Shown: positions 52,052 to 61,493 of the stretch, piece by piece
How the letters are laid out: each line of letters starts with the position of its first letter
Position numbering within the stretch: position 1 is the stretch's first letter
From: Firmicutes bacterium HGW-Firmicutes-1
GTDB lineage: Bacteria; Bacillota; Clostridia; Lachnospirales; Vallitaleaceae
Assembly (NCBI GenBank): GCA_002841625.1
Contig: PHAG01000009.1
Location: forward strand, 62,001-126,000
Length of the DNA: 64,000 nt
Direction of reading: 5' to 3'
The notes under the pieces: generated by a model
Told to the model about the DNA's origin: nothing
Database searches by the model: none
The model's input: only the letters and a program-made list of their open reading frames with translations
Program-made: the position numbers and the translations under genes

Positions 52052-53932
52052 ATGTCAGAAAAATTAAAAAAGATATTTGCAAATGAAAAATTTAAGAAAT
52101 TCTGTGTTGTAATATTTTTTCTTACGTGGGTTGGAAGTCTAACTCTTAAGGCATTATATGTACAATTTTCTATTAAGATAAACAAAGCTCCAGTGTTGAC
52201 TTTAGACAATATGACAATGGGACTTACACTTATGTTTACGATTGCCATTATTGGTGGAATTGTTATTATCATTTCAGGTAAGAGATTCAAAGCTTCCTTA
52301 ATTGCGTTGGATTTGATTTTAACACTTGTATTTTTAGCTGACATGCTATATGGACGTTATTATTACAATCCGATCACTGTACCAATATTAAAGCAAATTG
52401 CTTTTTTAGATGATGTAAAAGAAAGTACCTCATCTTTATTTCAAATGAGAGATTTATTAATGTTTGCTGATCTTATTGTATTGGTGCTAATAGGTATTTA
52501 TGTTAAAAAGCTTAAGAGAATAAAACCGTTTTATGTGCAAATGATAGTTGGAATTTCAATTATTTTAGTAAGTGTTATTGGCATTAAAATTAAATATGAT
52601 CATGTTGATACAACAAAGTTTGCTTATGAGCGTAAATATATTGGAAGAGATTTGGGATTGATTTATTATCATTTTTATGATGTGAAAACAGCAATTGCAA
52701 AATCAATAGATGCGGGTAAGGAATTAACAAAAGAGCAAGTAGAGCTTATTGAAAGCGTAAACGTGGCCGGACTCCGAACAGACAATCCATATACGAATAT
52801 TGGCGAAGGCAAGAACGTTATTGTTATACAACTTGAAGCCTTTCAGAATTTTCTGATTGATTTAGAAGTAGATGGACAAGAGGTAACTCCTTTTTTAAAC
52901 AGCTTAAAAGAGAAAAGTATTTATATGTCAAATTATTTCATTGAAACTGCGGGTGGAAATACTGTTGATGCGGAGTTGTTAACAAACACCTCTATGCTAC
53001 CAACCTATGGTGGTTCAGCCTATTATGAGTTTCCAAGTAATACATATATAACCTTGCCGAATAAGCTTAAGGAAAAAGGCTATTCAGTAAATTCTTATCA
53101 TGGCTATGAAGCAAGCTTTTGGAATAGAGAGGTAATGCACAAGACTTTGGGCTTTGATCGTTTTTATAGTTTAGATGACTTTGATATGACAGAAAAAGTT
53201 GGATGGGCAATAAGTGATCGAGTGTTTTTACAACAGTCCCTTGATTTTGCACTAGAGGCTAGTCAAGAAAAACCTTTTTATGCTTTTATGGCTACATTAT
53301 CTTCTCATCATCCTTATGATGCTTTTTATTCAGGGCCCTTTACACAAAAAGAAGGTGAATCCCAGGAAATGTTAAGAAGATATATGAACGCTGGTAATTA
53401 TGTAGATTCTGCCTTGAAAGAATTCTTTGAGTATCTAAAAGAAAAAGGCGTTTATGAGGATACTATAGTTGTAATTTATGGTGATCATGCTGGACTGTTT
53501 AATGATGAAGCAAAGATGACTTGTGAATATTTTGGACTTGAATATAATCCATATCAATGGCAAAAATACGAGGAGATTCCTCTATTTATACATATTCCAG
53601 GGCTTTTGGAGCCTTTAACCTCTGATAAGGCGTGTGGTCAATCTGATATTCTCCCAACCCTAGCAAATATTATGGGTTTTGACTTGGAGTATACGATGAG
53701 TCAAGATATATTGGATCCGAATTACATGGGAAGTGCGTTGAGACGTAACAGTAACGTTATAACGAACGAATATGTTTATATTGCACAGGAAGAAACGTTA
53801 TATGATTTTGAGACAGGGAAAGTACTTGATAAAAGTCAATATATGGATGAAATTAACAAGTATTATGATCAGCTATTAGCACAAGATTTGATTTATAAGA
53901 GTGATTATTTTGGAAAGTCAAAGAAGGAGTAA
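52052..53932 (+). CDS. LTA synthase family sulfatase-fold membrane protein
   Basis: The 626-residue protein has four to five N-terminal membrane helices (about 15-185) and an external sulfatase-fold domain. Motifs are VIVIQLEAFQ (metal-binding Glu), TAGGNTVDAELLTNTSMLPT with the nucleophile threonine in the GxT position, GYEASFWNR, and VIYGDHAGLF with metal-binding Asp-His. LtaS polymerises glycerol-phosphate from phosphatidylglycerol; relatives transfer other phospho-groups. With CsaB and MurJ around it, a phosphoglycerol modification of a wall polymer is plausible. Confidence 0.9.
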   Translation: MSEKLKKIFANEKFKKFCVVIFFLTWVGSLTLKALYVQFSIKINKAPVLTLDNMTMGLTLMFTIAIIGGIVIIISGKRFKASLIALDLILTLVFLADMLYGRYYYNPITVPILKQIAFLDDVKESTSSLFQMRDLLMFADLIVLVLIGIYVKKLKRIKPFYVQMIVGISIILVSVIGIKIKYDHVDTTKFAYERKYIGRDLGLIYYHFYDVKTAIAKSIDAGKELTKEQVELIESVNVAGLRTDNPYTNIGEGKNVIVIQLEAFQNFLIDLEVDGQEVTPFLNSLKEKSIYMSNYFIETAGGNTVDAELLTNTSMLPTYGGSAYYEFPSNTYITLPNKLKEKGYSVNSYHGYEASFWNREVMHKTLGFDRFYSLDDFDMTEKVGWAISDRVFLQQSLDFALEASQEKPFYAFMATLSSHHPYDAFYSGPFTQKEGESQEMLRRYMNAGNYVDSALKEFFEYLKEKGVYEDTIVVIYGDHAGLFNDEAKMTCEYFGLEYNPYQWQKYEEIPLFIHIPGLLEPLTSDKACGQSDILPTLANIMGFDLEYTMSQDILDPNYMGSALRRNSNVITNEYVYIAQEETLYDFETGKVLDKSQYMDEINKYYDQLLAQDLIYKSDYFGKSKKE

Positions 53933-53939
53933 CCAGTAA

Positions 53940-55514
53940 ATGAGTACTAAAAGAAAAGATCATGCAATTAATATCATAATGGTCATTATTGGTTTAACCT
54001 TGTTTTCAAAAGTAATTGGATTTGCTAGAGACGCTGTAATGGGGAGTATTTTTGGCACTGGCATGGAATCTGATGCATATTTAATAGGACTTGGTATCAC
54101 AACTATTATTTTTCTTAGTCTGGGAACGGGAATTGCAACATCGATAATACCTATATCTGTAAAACTAGAAAAAAGCAAAGATAAGAATAAGGTGCTTAGT
54201 GGAATTTTTAATTGTGTTCTTTTGATTTCAGGTATAATAACAGTGTTATGTTTTATCTTTACACCAGAAATATTACATGTTTTTGCAGGAGGTTTTGAGG
54301 GCGAGAAGCTTGCCTTAACGATCAAATTGACTCGTATTATGATTCCAACGGTGTTTTTTATAGCAGTAGCCTATTTGTATGTTGGATTATTACAGGCACA
54401 TGAACACTATCTTCTACCCGCAATCATCAGCTTTCCATATAATCTTATTGCGATTGGTTACTTAATTGTTGGTGTCAATGGATATGGAATTGTTGGCCTT
54501 GCAGTAGCTACTACGATTGGATGGTTTCTACAGATGGTTATTCAAATTCCAAAGGTGCATCAAGTTACGGGTTTTAAATATTCCTTGCAAATTGATTTTA
54601 AGAATTCATACGTAAAGGAATTTTTAGTTGGAATTGTATCAATCTCAATTATTGCGGCAACGCAACAGATCACATATTTATCTGATAATACGATGGCATC
54701 TCATTTTGGAGATGGAAAGGTTACGACTCTTTATTATTCTAATATGCTGTTTTTAGCTATTGTTACTACAGCTGTTTATGGAATTACATCTGTAATGTTC
54801 CCGAAGTTTAACAAGAAGTTTGCAGAACTGGATAAGAGCGCATTTTTTTCTGCAATTAATTCTGTATTAAAAGGCATTATTCTATTGTTAGCACCTGTTT
54901 CAGTCGGATTAGCATTGGTTAGTGAGAATGCGATTGGAATTATATTAATGAGAGGTGAATTCACCTTTGAAGATGTAAAAATGACATCACTATTGCTTAT
55001 TGGCTATGCAAGCTATATGATTGCCTTTGGTATTTGGGATGTTTTAAATAAAGCATTTTATACAATGGGAAACAAAAAGGTACCAATGATGATTAGTGTA
55101 ATAATCATTGGCTCTAATTATATACTAAATCTTCTGTGTGTAAAGAAATTTGGTATAGTTGGTATTCCTATTGCAACCTCTATCGCTTTTTACATCGGTG
55201 TTTGCATTAGTTGTTTGTTTTTCAAGAGAAGTGAAGGCGAGCTTGATGTTATTGGGATGATAATTGTAGGAATGAAAGCATTGATTTCTGTATTTGTAAT
55301 GGCCATTACTATCTTGGGGGTTAACAGTATTTGGAACCAAGCCTTTCAATCAACGCATATCTTGATGAAACTAGTAAATGTTATTTTAGATGTTGGTATT
55401 GGTATGGCGATTTATTTATTAGGACTATTGATTTTAAGGGAAAAAAACATACTAGATTTCATTCATGCTTTTAAAATGAAAAAAAAGAAGAAAGGTGATC
55501 ATGAATATGAATAA
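53940..55514 (+). CDS. murJ: MurJ/MviN-type lipid-linked precursor flippase
   Basis: The 524-residue protein has about 14 membrane helices and the MurJ start: TLFSKVIGFARDAVMGSIFG, GMESDAYLIGLGI, and later DNTMASHFGDGKVTTLYYSNMLF and GIWDVLNKAFYTMGNKKVPM. MurJ flips lipid II. Its place in an operon with CsaB and an LtaS-like enzyme suggests it might instead flip a lipid-linked wall-polymer unit. It starts 7 bases after the upstream stop and overlaps the next gene by 8 bases. Confidence 0.92.
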   Translation: MSTKRKDHAINIIMVIIGLTLFSKVIGFARDAVMGSIFGTGMESDAYLIGLGITTIIFLSLGTGIATSIIPISVKLEKSKDKNKVLSGIFNCVLLISGIITVLCFIFTPEILHVFAGGFEGEKLALTIKLTRIMIPTVFFIAVAYLYVGLLQAHEHYLLPAIISFPYNLIAIGYLIVGVNGYGIVGLAVATTIGWFLQMVIQIPKVHQVTGFKYSLQIDFKNSYVKEFLVGIVSISIIAATQQITYLSDNTMASHFGDGKVTTLYYSNMLFLAIVTTAVYGITSVMFPKFNKKFAELDKSAFFSAINSVLKGIILLLAPVSVGLALVSENAIGIILMRGEFTFEDVKMTSLLLIGYASYMIAFGIWDVLNKAFYTMGNKKVPMMISVIIIGSNYILNLLCVKKFGIVGIPIATSIAFYIGVCISCLFFKRSEGELDVIGMIIVGMKALISVFVMAITILGVNSIWNQAFQSTHILMKLVNVILDVGIGMAIYLLGLLILREKNILDFIHAFKMKKKKKGDHEYE

Positions 55515-57696
55515 AAAAATTACAAAAATAGCAGTGATATTGTTTATCGTTCTCTCTGTTATAACTGTAGGCATAATTGCCTTTTTGAGGATGAACGTTG
55601 AGCGTAAAAACAATTCGGTTGAAATGATTATTGAATACCAAGAGTTGAAAAAATTAGCGGCTCAATCTGACTTAAGTATTGAACAATGGATGATAGAGTA
55701 TAAAAGTATGGGTATGAATTCTGTTGCTATAATGGAAGAAACATTACTTCGGTATGCAAGTGATCGAGGGATTACTTATAATGTTGCGAAACAGCTTTTT
55801 AATGAAGGGGATTGGGAACAGCTATATCCAGAAGAAGTGATTACCCGATTACAACAAGGTAGTGAATATAACTTGATTATTGAAGCAGGTTCAGAGCAAG
55901 AATTTAATACTATGGTGCGCGGATTATCTCATTATGAAGGAATAAAGTTCTGGAGCAAATCAATTGACTCAGATTATTATATTATTGTTGAGCAAACTGA
56001 AAAAGATCTCTTGTATGCTGATTCCAATGATATTATTAGTTCTTCGGGTCGTATAATAGGAAAAAATAAATTTATTTATGGCTCACAGGTGCTTTATGCT
56101 CCGATAGGATTTGATGAAGAAAAGATTAGGTTAATTGAAGAGAGTGGCTTAAAACTAGTGCTCCGACCAGTTAATTATGATAAAGATCCAATGGGTGCAT
56201 GGAATCTATATAAATCAGAAATTGCAAAATATGGTACCGGTAGTGGATTGCTTCTATTTGATGGTGAAGGTGTTGTTGGGTTTGGTTCAGAAAACGATGT
56301 ATATCTATCTGCGATTCAAGATTTTGTGAATCAGTATGATGTAAATGTTGTAATTCTTGAAACGATAGAGCAACGTAAATATGTTGAAACGAAAGGGTTG
56401 CCACCAGTAGTTGCGAGCCTATCTAAAGACCATCTTGTTAGATTGTTTAATATTTGGGATTTCGTTGCAAAAAGATATCAATATAATGCGTATTATACGG
56501 GTGGAGAAGAGATAGGAAACTGTATTTATAGAGCAGTTACAGAGAGAAATATTAGAGCAATCTATTTTAGACCATTTATACAATTTAATGGTAATTATGT
56601 TACAAAAGTAGAAGATTATAAAAATATGTTTGAAGGCTTGGAGATACGCTTGGCCGAACATGGTTATCATTATGGCGATGCATCAACCATTGAAGAATTT
56701 ACGCTTCCTATGCTAGTAAAGATGTTGCTTACCTTTCAAATAGCATTGTTTGGTTTAATATTAATCAATATTGTTGTAGGTTATATGAAATCAAAATATA
56801 ATATTGTGTTCATTGCACTAGCCGCACTTGGAAGTGTAACAGCTCATTGTATTGCACCCAATATGGCGATATCTCTTACTGCATTGGCGGCTGCAATTGT
56901 ATTTTCAACATTAAGTGTAGTGTATTTTATGCATTGCTATTTGTTAAATCCAAAAGGAACAAAGATTCTTATAGCCATAAAGGGTTTGGTATTATCATCA
57001 ATGATTTCTCTATTTGGCGCCCTATACATTGGAAGTGTTATGGCTGATACAGAATTTTTTCTAGAACTCAAGCTTTTTACAGGAGTAAAAGCAAGTTTAT
57101 TGTTGCCAATTGTAACGATTATGCTTATAGTGGTAATTTACTACATTAAAGAAGTGGCACAAATTAAGGGAAAAAGCTTCATCAATGAATTTGTACAAAC
57201 AAGCCAATCCTTTTTAAACGGGAGTGTCAAAATAAAGTATGGTATTGTATTGTTTGCAATCGCAATTGTAGGTTATATTTATCTTGCTAGAACAGGGAAC
57301 GAATCAAGTTTAGAGCCGTCCACCTATGAAATAATGTTAAGGAATTTCTTAGAAGAAGTACTGTTGGCGAGACCAAGAACGAAAGAATTTATGCTAGCAT
57401 TTCCGTCGATGATCATTGGAGTCTGCTGTGCAGGGAATGCTTTTGTTAAAAAAGATATTTTTAATAAGTATTTATATATACTTGTATTTGCTGTTGTTGC
57501 AATTGTAGGTCAATCGTCTATTACCAATACCTTTTCACATATTAGGACACCTTTATATTTGTCATTGGTTAGAACTGGATATTCGGTTGTGTTTGGTATG
57601 TTGATTGGAATAATTCTTGTCGGTATCCTTAAAGTGTTAGAAATAATATTCAAAAGAATTATGAACTTAGAAGTTTTCAAAGATTTGAAAGGTTAG
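55507..57696 (+). CDS. DUF5693 family membrane protein
   Basis: The 729-residue protein has one N-terminal helix (about 8-28), an external domain of about 370 residues containing VAIMEETLLRYASDRGITY, ILETIEQRKYVETKGLPPVV and IRAIYFRPFI, and then eight or more membrane helices (about 405-720). This matches DUF5693, a family of unknown function seen beside csaB in Gram-positive genomes. The external half has a barrel-like pattern reminiscent of sugar- or polysaccharide-acting enzymes. I choose the ATG at 55507 because AAGGTGAT lies about 8 bases upstream; ATG 55501 is possible. It ends the csaB operon. Confidence 0.85.
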   Translation: MNKKITKIAVILFIVLSVITVGIIAFLRMNVERKNNSVEMIIEYQELKKLAAQSDLSIEQWMIEYKSMGMNSVAIMEETLLRYASDRGITYNVAKQLFNEGDWEQLYPEEVITRLQQGSEYNLIIEAGSEQEFNTMVRGLSHYEGIKFWSKSIDSDYYIIVEQTEKDLLYADSNDIISSSGRIIGKNKFIYGSQVLYAPIGFDEEKIRLIEESGLKLVLRPVNYDKDPMGAWNLYKSEIAKYGTGSGLLLFDGEGVVGFGSENDVYLSAIQDFVNQYDVNVVILETIEQRKYVETKGLPPVVASLSKDHLVRLFNIWDFVAKRYQYNAYYTGGEEIGNCIYRAVTERNIRAIYFRPFIQFNGNYVTKVEDYKNMFEGLEIRLAEHGYHYGDASTIEEFTLPMLVKMLLTFQIALFGLILINIVVGYMKSKYNIVFIALAALGSVTAHCIAPNMAISLTALAAAIVFSTLSVVYFMHCYLLNPKGTKILIAIKGLVLSSMISLFGALYIGSVMADTEFFLELKLFTGVKASLLLPIVTIMLIVVIYYIKEVAQIKGKSFINEFVQTSQSFLNGSVKIKYGIVLFAIAIVGYIYLARTGNESSLEPSTYEIMLRNFLEEVLLARPRTKEFMLAFPSMIIGVCCAGNAFVKKDIFNKYLYILVFAVVAIVGQSSITNTFSHIRTPLYLSLVRTGYSVVFGMLIGIILVGILKVLEIIFKRIMNLEVFKDLKG

Positions 57697-57733
57697 AACG
57701 TTGTTAATTTAATCACGAAGTAGTAAATAAAAT

Positions 57734-57790
57734 ACCCCCTTATAGAAATACATTTTTGTTTCATGTATTTATTATAAGGGGGTTTGTTTA
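57734..57790. terminator. Terminator of the csaB-DUF5693 operon
   Basis: ACCCCCTTATA pairs with TATAAGGGGGT, with an inner stem AAATACAT/ATGTATTT, followed by TTGTTTA. The gene on the other side is convergent, so it may work for both. Confidence 0.85.
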
Positions 57791-57795
57791 GCCAA

Positions 57796-57860
57796 GGTTA
57801 CAAAACCTCCGCATTCGCTACAGTTTCGTAACCGAATGCAAGCTTCGCTTCCATTCGGTT
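57796..57860 (-). repeat. Dispersed motif copy F joined to a hairpin
   Basis: On the minus strand the motif (57819-57796) reads AGCGAATGCGGAGG then TTTTGTAACC. Next to it (57860-57829) AACCGAATGG and CATTCGGTT form a perfect hairpin containing a second small stem AAGC/GCTT. It lies just beyond the 3' end of the DUF4870 gene and may terminate it. The hairpin repeats the first half of the motif, suggesting the short copies are parts of a larger unit. Confidence 0.6.
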
Positions 57861-57863
57861 TAA

Positions 57864-58184
57864 TTATTTAACGAATCTTATGATTAGAGGATATTGATAT
57901 ACTTCGCCACCAAAGGCTTTGATTGTTGCTATGATACTTACTACCAATGAGAAAATTCCAATTGCAACAAACAGTACAATACCAATGAGAATAATACATA
58001 ATATGCCTGCAACTGCCGAGTAAATAATAAGGCTAATAACAAAGTTTAAGTATTCTTTTCCTACTTCATCTACAAATACAGATTCATCTTTTTTTACTGC
58101 CCAAAGTATAATCGAAACAATTGAGAATCCAAAAATACCAAGTAATGGAATTAAACCGCCTATCGTTTTATCGTCCTGTGTCAA
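57864..58184 (-). CDS. DUF4870 domain small membrane protein
   Basis: The 106-residue product has three membrane helices and the family pattern: TIGGLIPLLGIFGFSIVSII, DEVGKEYLNFVISLIIYS and GEVYQYPLIIRFVK at the end. Function unknown. The start is a TTG at 58184: AAAGGAG lies 8 bases upstream and the promoter at 58216-58244 lies inside the longer open frame, so ATG 58352 would be outside the transcript. The length then fits the family. Confidence 0.85.
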   Translation of the reverse strand: MTQDDKTIGGLIPLLGIFGFSIVSIILWAVKKDESVFVDEVGKEYLNFVISLIIYSAVAGILCIILIGIVLFVAIGIFSLVVSIIATIKAFGGEVYQYPLIIRFVK

Positions 58185-58215
58185 TGTTAACACTCCTTTA
58201 ATAATTGTTTCTTTT

Positions 58216-58244
58216 AGTGTATAAGACATTGCATTTTTTGTCAA
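58216..58244 (-). promoter_or_regulatory. Promoter of the DUF4870 gene
   Basis: Minus strand TTGACA (58244-58239) and TACACT (58221-58216), spacing 17, 31 bases before the TTG start. Confidence 0.6.
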
Positions 58245-58389
58245 CTTATTTAATATTTTGGACAAACCCTTATTATAATCATTTATCAAGAGATTTATTA
58301 GGATAAGATTTAATAGAAAGATTATCTGTATAATGTTATAATATATCAACAAGAAATATCAAGTAAGAAATTGTGAAAGGAATTGGCAT

Positions 58390-59340
58390 ATGATTCATAC
58401 ATTGGCATTGACGAAGGATATGAAGTTGATAGAAGATCTTGAACTAAGCGAACTAGACAATGAAAATATAGAGTGGTATTGGGTGGATTTTGATTGCCCG
58501 AATAAAGATGAGGCCATGCTGTTAGATACTCATTTTCATTTTCATCCACTTGCCATTGAAGATTGTATGTATTTACTACAGAGGCCAAAGATTGATAGCT
58601 ATGATGATTATATTTTTTTCGTTTTTCAAGCACTAAAGGAAGATGATTTAGAACCGATTGAATTAGATTTGTTCCTTGGTAGTAATTACGCGGTCACATT
58701 TCATAATATTCACTTAAGTCATATTGATGTAATAGATTTAAAGATTAAATCAGATGATAGAATATGGTCAGAGGGTAGCTTGGCAATCTGTTATCATATT
58801 TTAAATAAGATAGTAGAGGATTACTTTCCAGTAGTTTATAGATTAGAGGATGTAATAGATGAGATTGAAGCCAATGTGGAAAAAGCTACAACAATTAAGC
58901 TCTTAGATAAGATATTTGATGTGCGTTCAGACCTTTTAATCGTTCTGAGAATTGTGAATCAAATGGAAGAGTTATTATATAGAATTCTGGCCTCTGAAAA
59001 TCTCAAGAAAAAACACCTGTATTTTTCCGATATTCACGATCATCTATTAAAGCTTAAGGAAATGATTGAATCTTCACAAGCGATATCCTCTGAAATAAGA
59101 GATAGTTATATTTCTTATAATTCGTATCGTATGAATAAGAATATGATGCTATTAACAGTTATTACTGCAATTTTTATCCCGTTAACATTTATTGTTGGTG
59201 TTTATGGAATGAATTTTAAGTATATGCCAGAGCTTGAAATGAAGTCTGGATATTTTATTGTATTGGGAGGAATGTTGGTTATTGTTGTTCTAATGATCAT
59301 TTGGTTTAAAATGAAAGGTTGGTTTGATATAGATAAGTAA
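58390..59340 (+). CDS. corA: CorA-family divalent cation transporter
   Basis: The 316-residue protein has a cytoplasmic alpha/beta domain, a long helix region and two C-terminal membrane helices (about 255-275 and 288-308) joined by the signature loop VYGMNFKYMPE (GMN). CorA pentamers admit Mg2+ and sometimes Co2+ or Ni2+. The early ALTKDMKLIEDLELSELD and WYWVDFDCP match the clostridial subfamily. AAAGGA precedes the ATG. Confidence 0.93.
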   Translation: MIHTLALTKDMKLIEDLELSELDNENIEWYWVDFDCPNKDEAMLLDTHFHFHPLAIEDCMYLLQRPKIDSYDDYIFFVFQALKEDDLEPIELDLFLGSNYAVTFHNIHLSHIDVIDLKIKSDDRIWSEGSLAICYHILNKIVEDYFPVVYRLEDVIDEIEANVEKATTIKLLDKIFDVRSDLLIVLRIVNQMEELLYRILASENLKKKHLYFSDIHDHLLKLKEMIESSQAISSEIRDSYISYNSYRMNKNMMLLTVITAIFIPLTFIVGVYGMNFKYMPELEMKSGYFIVLGGMLVIVVLMIIWFKMKGWFDIDK

Positions 59341-59442
59341 GTGAGAGTGATATGATTTTTTGTTAATGAAAAGGATTGTTATTTAATATATTATATTATA
59401 AAGACCATAAGTAGGGGGAAGACCTTTCATAGGTCGTAATGA

Positions 59443-60114
59443 ATGTATAATATATTTTATATGCTTTTTCTAACTCGATATATCGGAAACAAAAATGGAA
59501 AAGTGCAAAAGTCTAGTTATGATATCAGAACAAAGCAAGTTCAAGAAGAACACTTGAAAGAAGAAACAGAAAAATATAAATTGGATTTACATATACCAGT
59601 AATACTAGGTATAGAAAATAAACAACTAGAAAAACAAGTTATAGATGACATAGACAAAGATAAAAACAACTTTGTCAAAGAGCTCAAACAGGCAACCAAT
59701 GAGTATATGACACCAAATATTCCATATTTTTTGGAATCTAGTTATAACATTTATAATCACGATTTTAACATTCTTAGCTTTTGTATTTTGTATAGCAATT
59801 ATTACGGTGGAGCACATCCAATGAGTCATAAAATATGTTATAATTATGATATTAAATTAGGAAAAAGAATCATGCTTAAGGATTTGTTTAACAATGAATT
59901 GTATAAAAGCTTTATCAATAAGGAAATTGAAAAGCAAATCATAAACCGCAATGAGGTAGTAGGTTATGAAGTAATCAATGCTTTTAAAGGCATTCATGAT
60001 AACCAGAAATTTTACATTAAGAATCGTGAGTTGGTGATTTATTTCGATCTATATGATATTGCACCATATGTAGCAGGTATTATTGAATTTACAATGCCAA
60101 AGGAAATTTTTTAA
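59443..60114 (+). CDS. DUF4163/DUF3298 (RsiV-like) protein
   Basis: The 223-residue product has a DUF4163-like first half (YKLDLHIPVILGIENKQLEKQ) and a DUF3298 second half (SNYYGGAHPMSHKICYNYD, GKRIMLKDLF, YFDLYDIAPYVAGIIEFTMP). These domains occur in RsiV and PdaC-type extracellular proteins that bind lysozyme or wall material. The N-terminus (MYNIFYMLFLTRYIG) is only a weak membrane anchor and no good ribosome site was found, so the start is uncertain; 59461 is an alternative. It may be exported. Confidence 0.7.
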   Translation: MYNIFYMLFLTRYIGNKNGKVQKSSYDIRTKQVQEEHLKEETEKYKLDLHIPVILGIENKQLEKQVIDDIDKDKNNFVKELKQATNEYMTPNIPYFLESSYNIYNHDFNILSFCILYSNYYGGAHPMSHKICYNYDIKLGKRIMLKDLFNNELYKSFINKEIEKQIINRNEVVGYEVINAFKGIHDNQKFYIKNRELVIYFDLYDIAPYVAGIIEFTMPKEIF

Positions 60115-60148
60115 TAAGTCTATGCTAAATCATTCAGGAGGACTACTA

Positions 60149-61309
60149 ATGAACAATTTTTATGAAAACCTAGTTAAGGTTTATGAGCTTTTAAACAAAG
60201 GGGTAGATATCGAACATATACTAGACCTTATTTTTGATTCTTTCAAAGAATATCTGCCGTATAATCGAATTGGACTCGCGTTATTAGACCTAAATGGCTT
60301 GATTTATTCCTATGCTTTAAGTAGCGACAACAAGCCTTTATTGAATATAGGATATTCAAAAAATATCATTGAAAGCTCTTTGAACGATGTCGTTCTTAGC
60401 AAACAACCAAGAATTATTAATGACTACAATGATTACATAGTTGAAAACCCTAATTCCGGATCTACTAAGCTTATGATTAAGGAAGGTCTTTTATCGAGCA
60501 TTGCGTATCCTCTGATTACGAATGAAGAATGTATTGGTGTAATTATTTTTTCAAGCTCAATATCAAATGCTTTCAACGAAAGTCATTTGCATTATGTAAA
60601 AATATTATCTGAAAATATTTCGATTGGTCTTGAAAGGAAGCTATTTGCAGAAGATATCATCTTAGCATCAATAACAGGTTTTGCTAAGCTTGTAGAGGCA
60701 AAAGATTGCGAAATAGGAACGCATCTTGAAAGGATGCAGAGTTACTCAAAGTTAATTGCCAAGAGTCTCTCTACATCAAAAAAATATAAGGATATCATAA
60801 GTTTTAGATACTTAGATAATATTTATAAATTCAGCCCACTTCACGATATAGGGAAAGTTGGAATAGCAGATGGAATTCTATTAAAACCAGGGAAATTATC
60901 AAAAGAAGAATTCGAAGTCATGAAGATGCATACTACGATCGGCGCAGATATATTAAAGAAATCGAATTATAGTAAATTCGGGAAAGAAAGACACTTTTTT
61001 GACATGGGTATACAAATTGCATTATCTCATCATGAAAGATATAATGGAAAGGGTTATCCATATGGATTATCCGGTAAAAATATTCCGCTGGCAGCAAGGA
61101 TTGTAATTGTTGCGGATGTACTTGACGCATTAACTTCGAAACGTGTTTACAAGCACGCCTTTGATATTGATTCTTCTTTACAGTTTATTAAGGATGAAAG
61201 TGGTCAAATGTTTGATCCAGATATCGTAAGGTCGTTATTTGATATTCAACATGAAATATTAGAGGTTTACGAACAATATAAGGAAAAGATTGACTTAAGT
61301 AATATATAA
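60149..61309 (+). CDS. GAF and HD-GYP domain protein
   Basis: The 386-residue protein has an N-terminal GAF domain (about 10-160; EYLPYNRIGLALLDLNG, GVIIFSSSISNAF) and a C-terminal HD-GYP domain with FSPLHDIGKVGIADGILLKPGK, SHHERYNGKGYPYGLSG and VADVLDALTSKRVYK. It should hydrolyse cyclic-di-GMP in response to a small ligand or redox cue bound by GAF. The ATG at 60149 with AGGAGG 6 bases upstream replaces the earlier TTG at 60083, which overlaps the preceding gene. Confidence 0.92.
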   Translation: MNNFYENLVKVYELLNKGVDIEHILDLIFDSFKEYLPYNRIGLALLDLNGLIYSYALSSDNKPLLNIGYSKNIIESSLNDVVLSKQPRIINDYNDYIVENPNSGSTKLMIKEGLLSSIAYPLITNEECIGVIIFSSSISNAFNESHLHYVKILSENISIGLERKLFAEDIILASITGFAKLVEAKDCEIGTHLERMQSYSKLIAKSLSTSKKYKDIISFRYLDNIYKFSPLHDIGKVGIADGILLKPGKLSKEEFEVMKMHTTIGADILKKSNYSKFGKERHFFDMGIQIALSHHERYNGKGYPYGLSGKNIPLAARIVIVADVLDALTSKRVYKHAFDIDSSLQFIKDESGQMFDPDIVRSLFDIQHEILEVYEQYKEKIDLSNI

Positions 61310-61366
61310 AGAAGAATTACATATATGGAAGTAATGTTAAGAGAAACAGAGATAAAAATGAATTTT

Positions 61367-61400
61367 AAAGGGATATACTGTGTTTGGTATATCCCTTTTA
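61367..61400 (+). terminator. Terminator after the GAF-HD-GYP gene
   Basis: AAAGGGATATAC pairs perfectly with GTATATCCCTTT; TTATC follows. Confidence 0.7.
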
Positions 61401-61417
61401 TCATTTGAGAATTATAT

Positions 61418-61442
61418 AACCAATGCGGCGGTTTTGTAACAT
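61418..61442 (+). repeat. Dispersed motif copy G (upstream of thiD)
   Basis: AACCAATGCGGCGG followed by TTTTGTAACAT, almost the full motif, 51 bases before the thiD start. Confidence 0.55.
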
Positions 61443-61493
61443 TGAGTAAAAGATTATTCGAATTCATATTATAATTTAGGAGAATAGCAAATT

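Noticed and set aside
61367-61493. TPP riboswitch before thiD
   Set aside because: The region holds only a terminator hairpin and the dispersed motif; no TPP-type conserved loops (CTGAGA, ACCTGA) were found.
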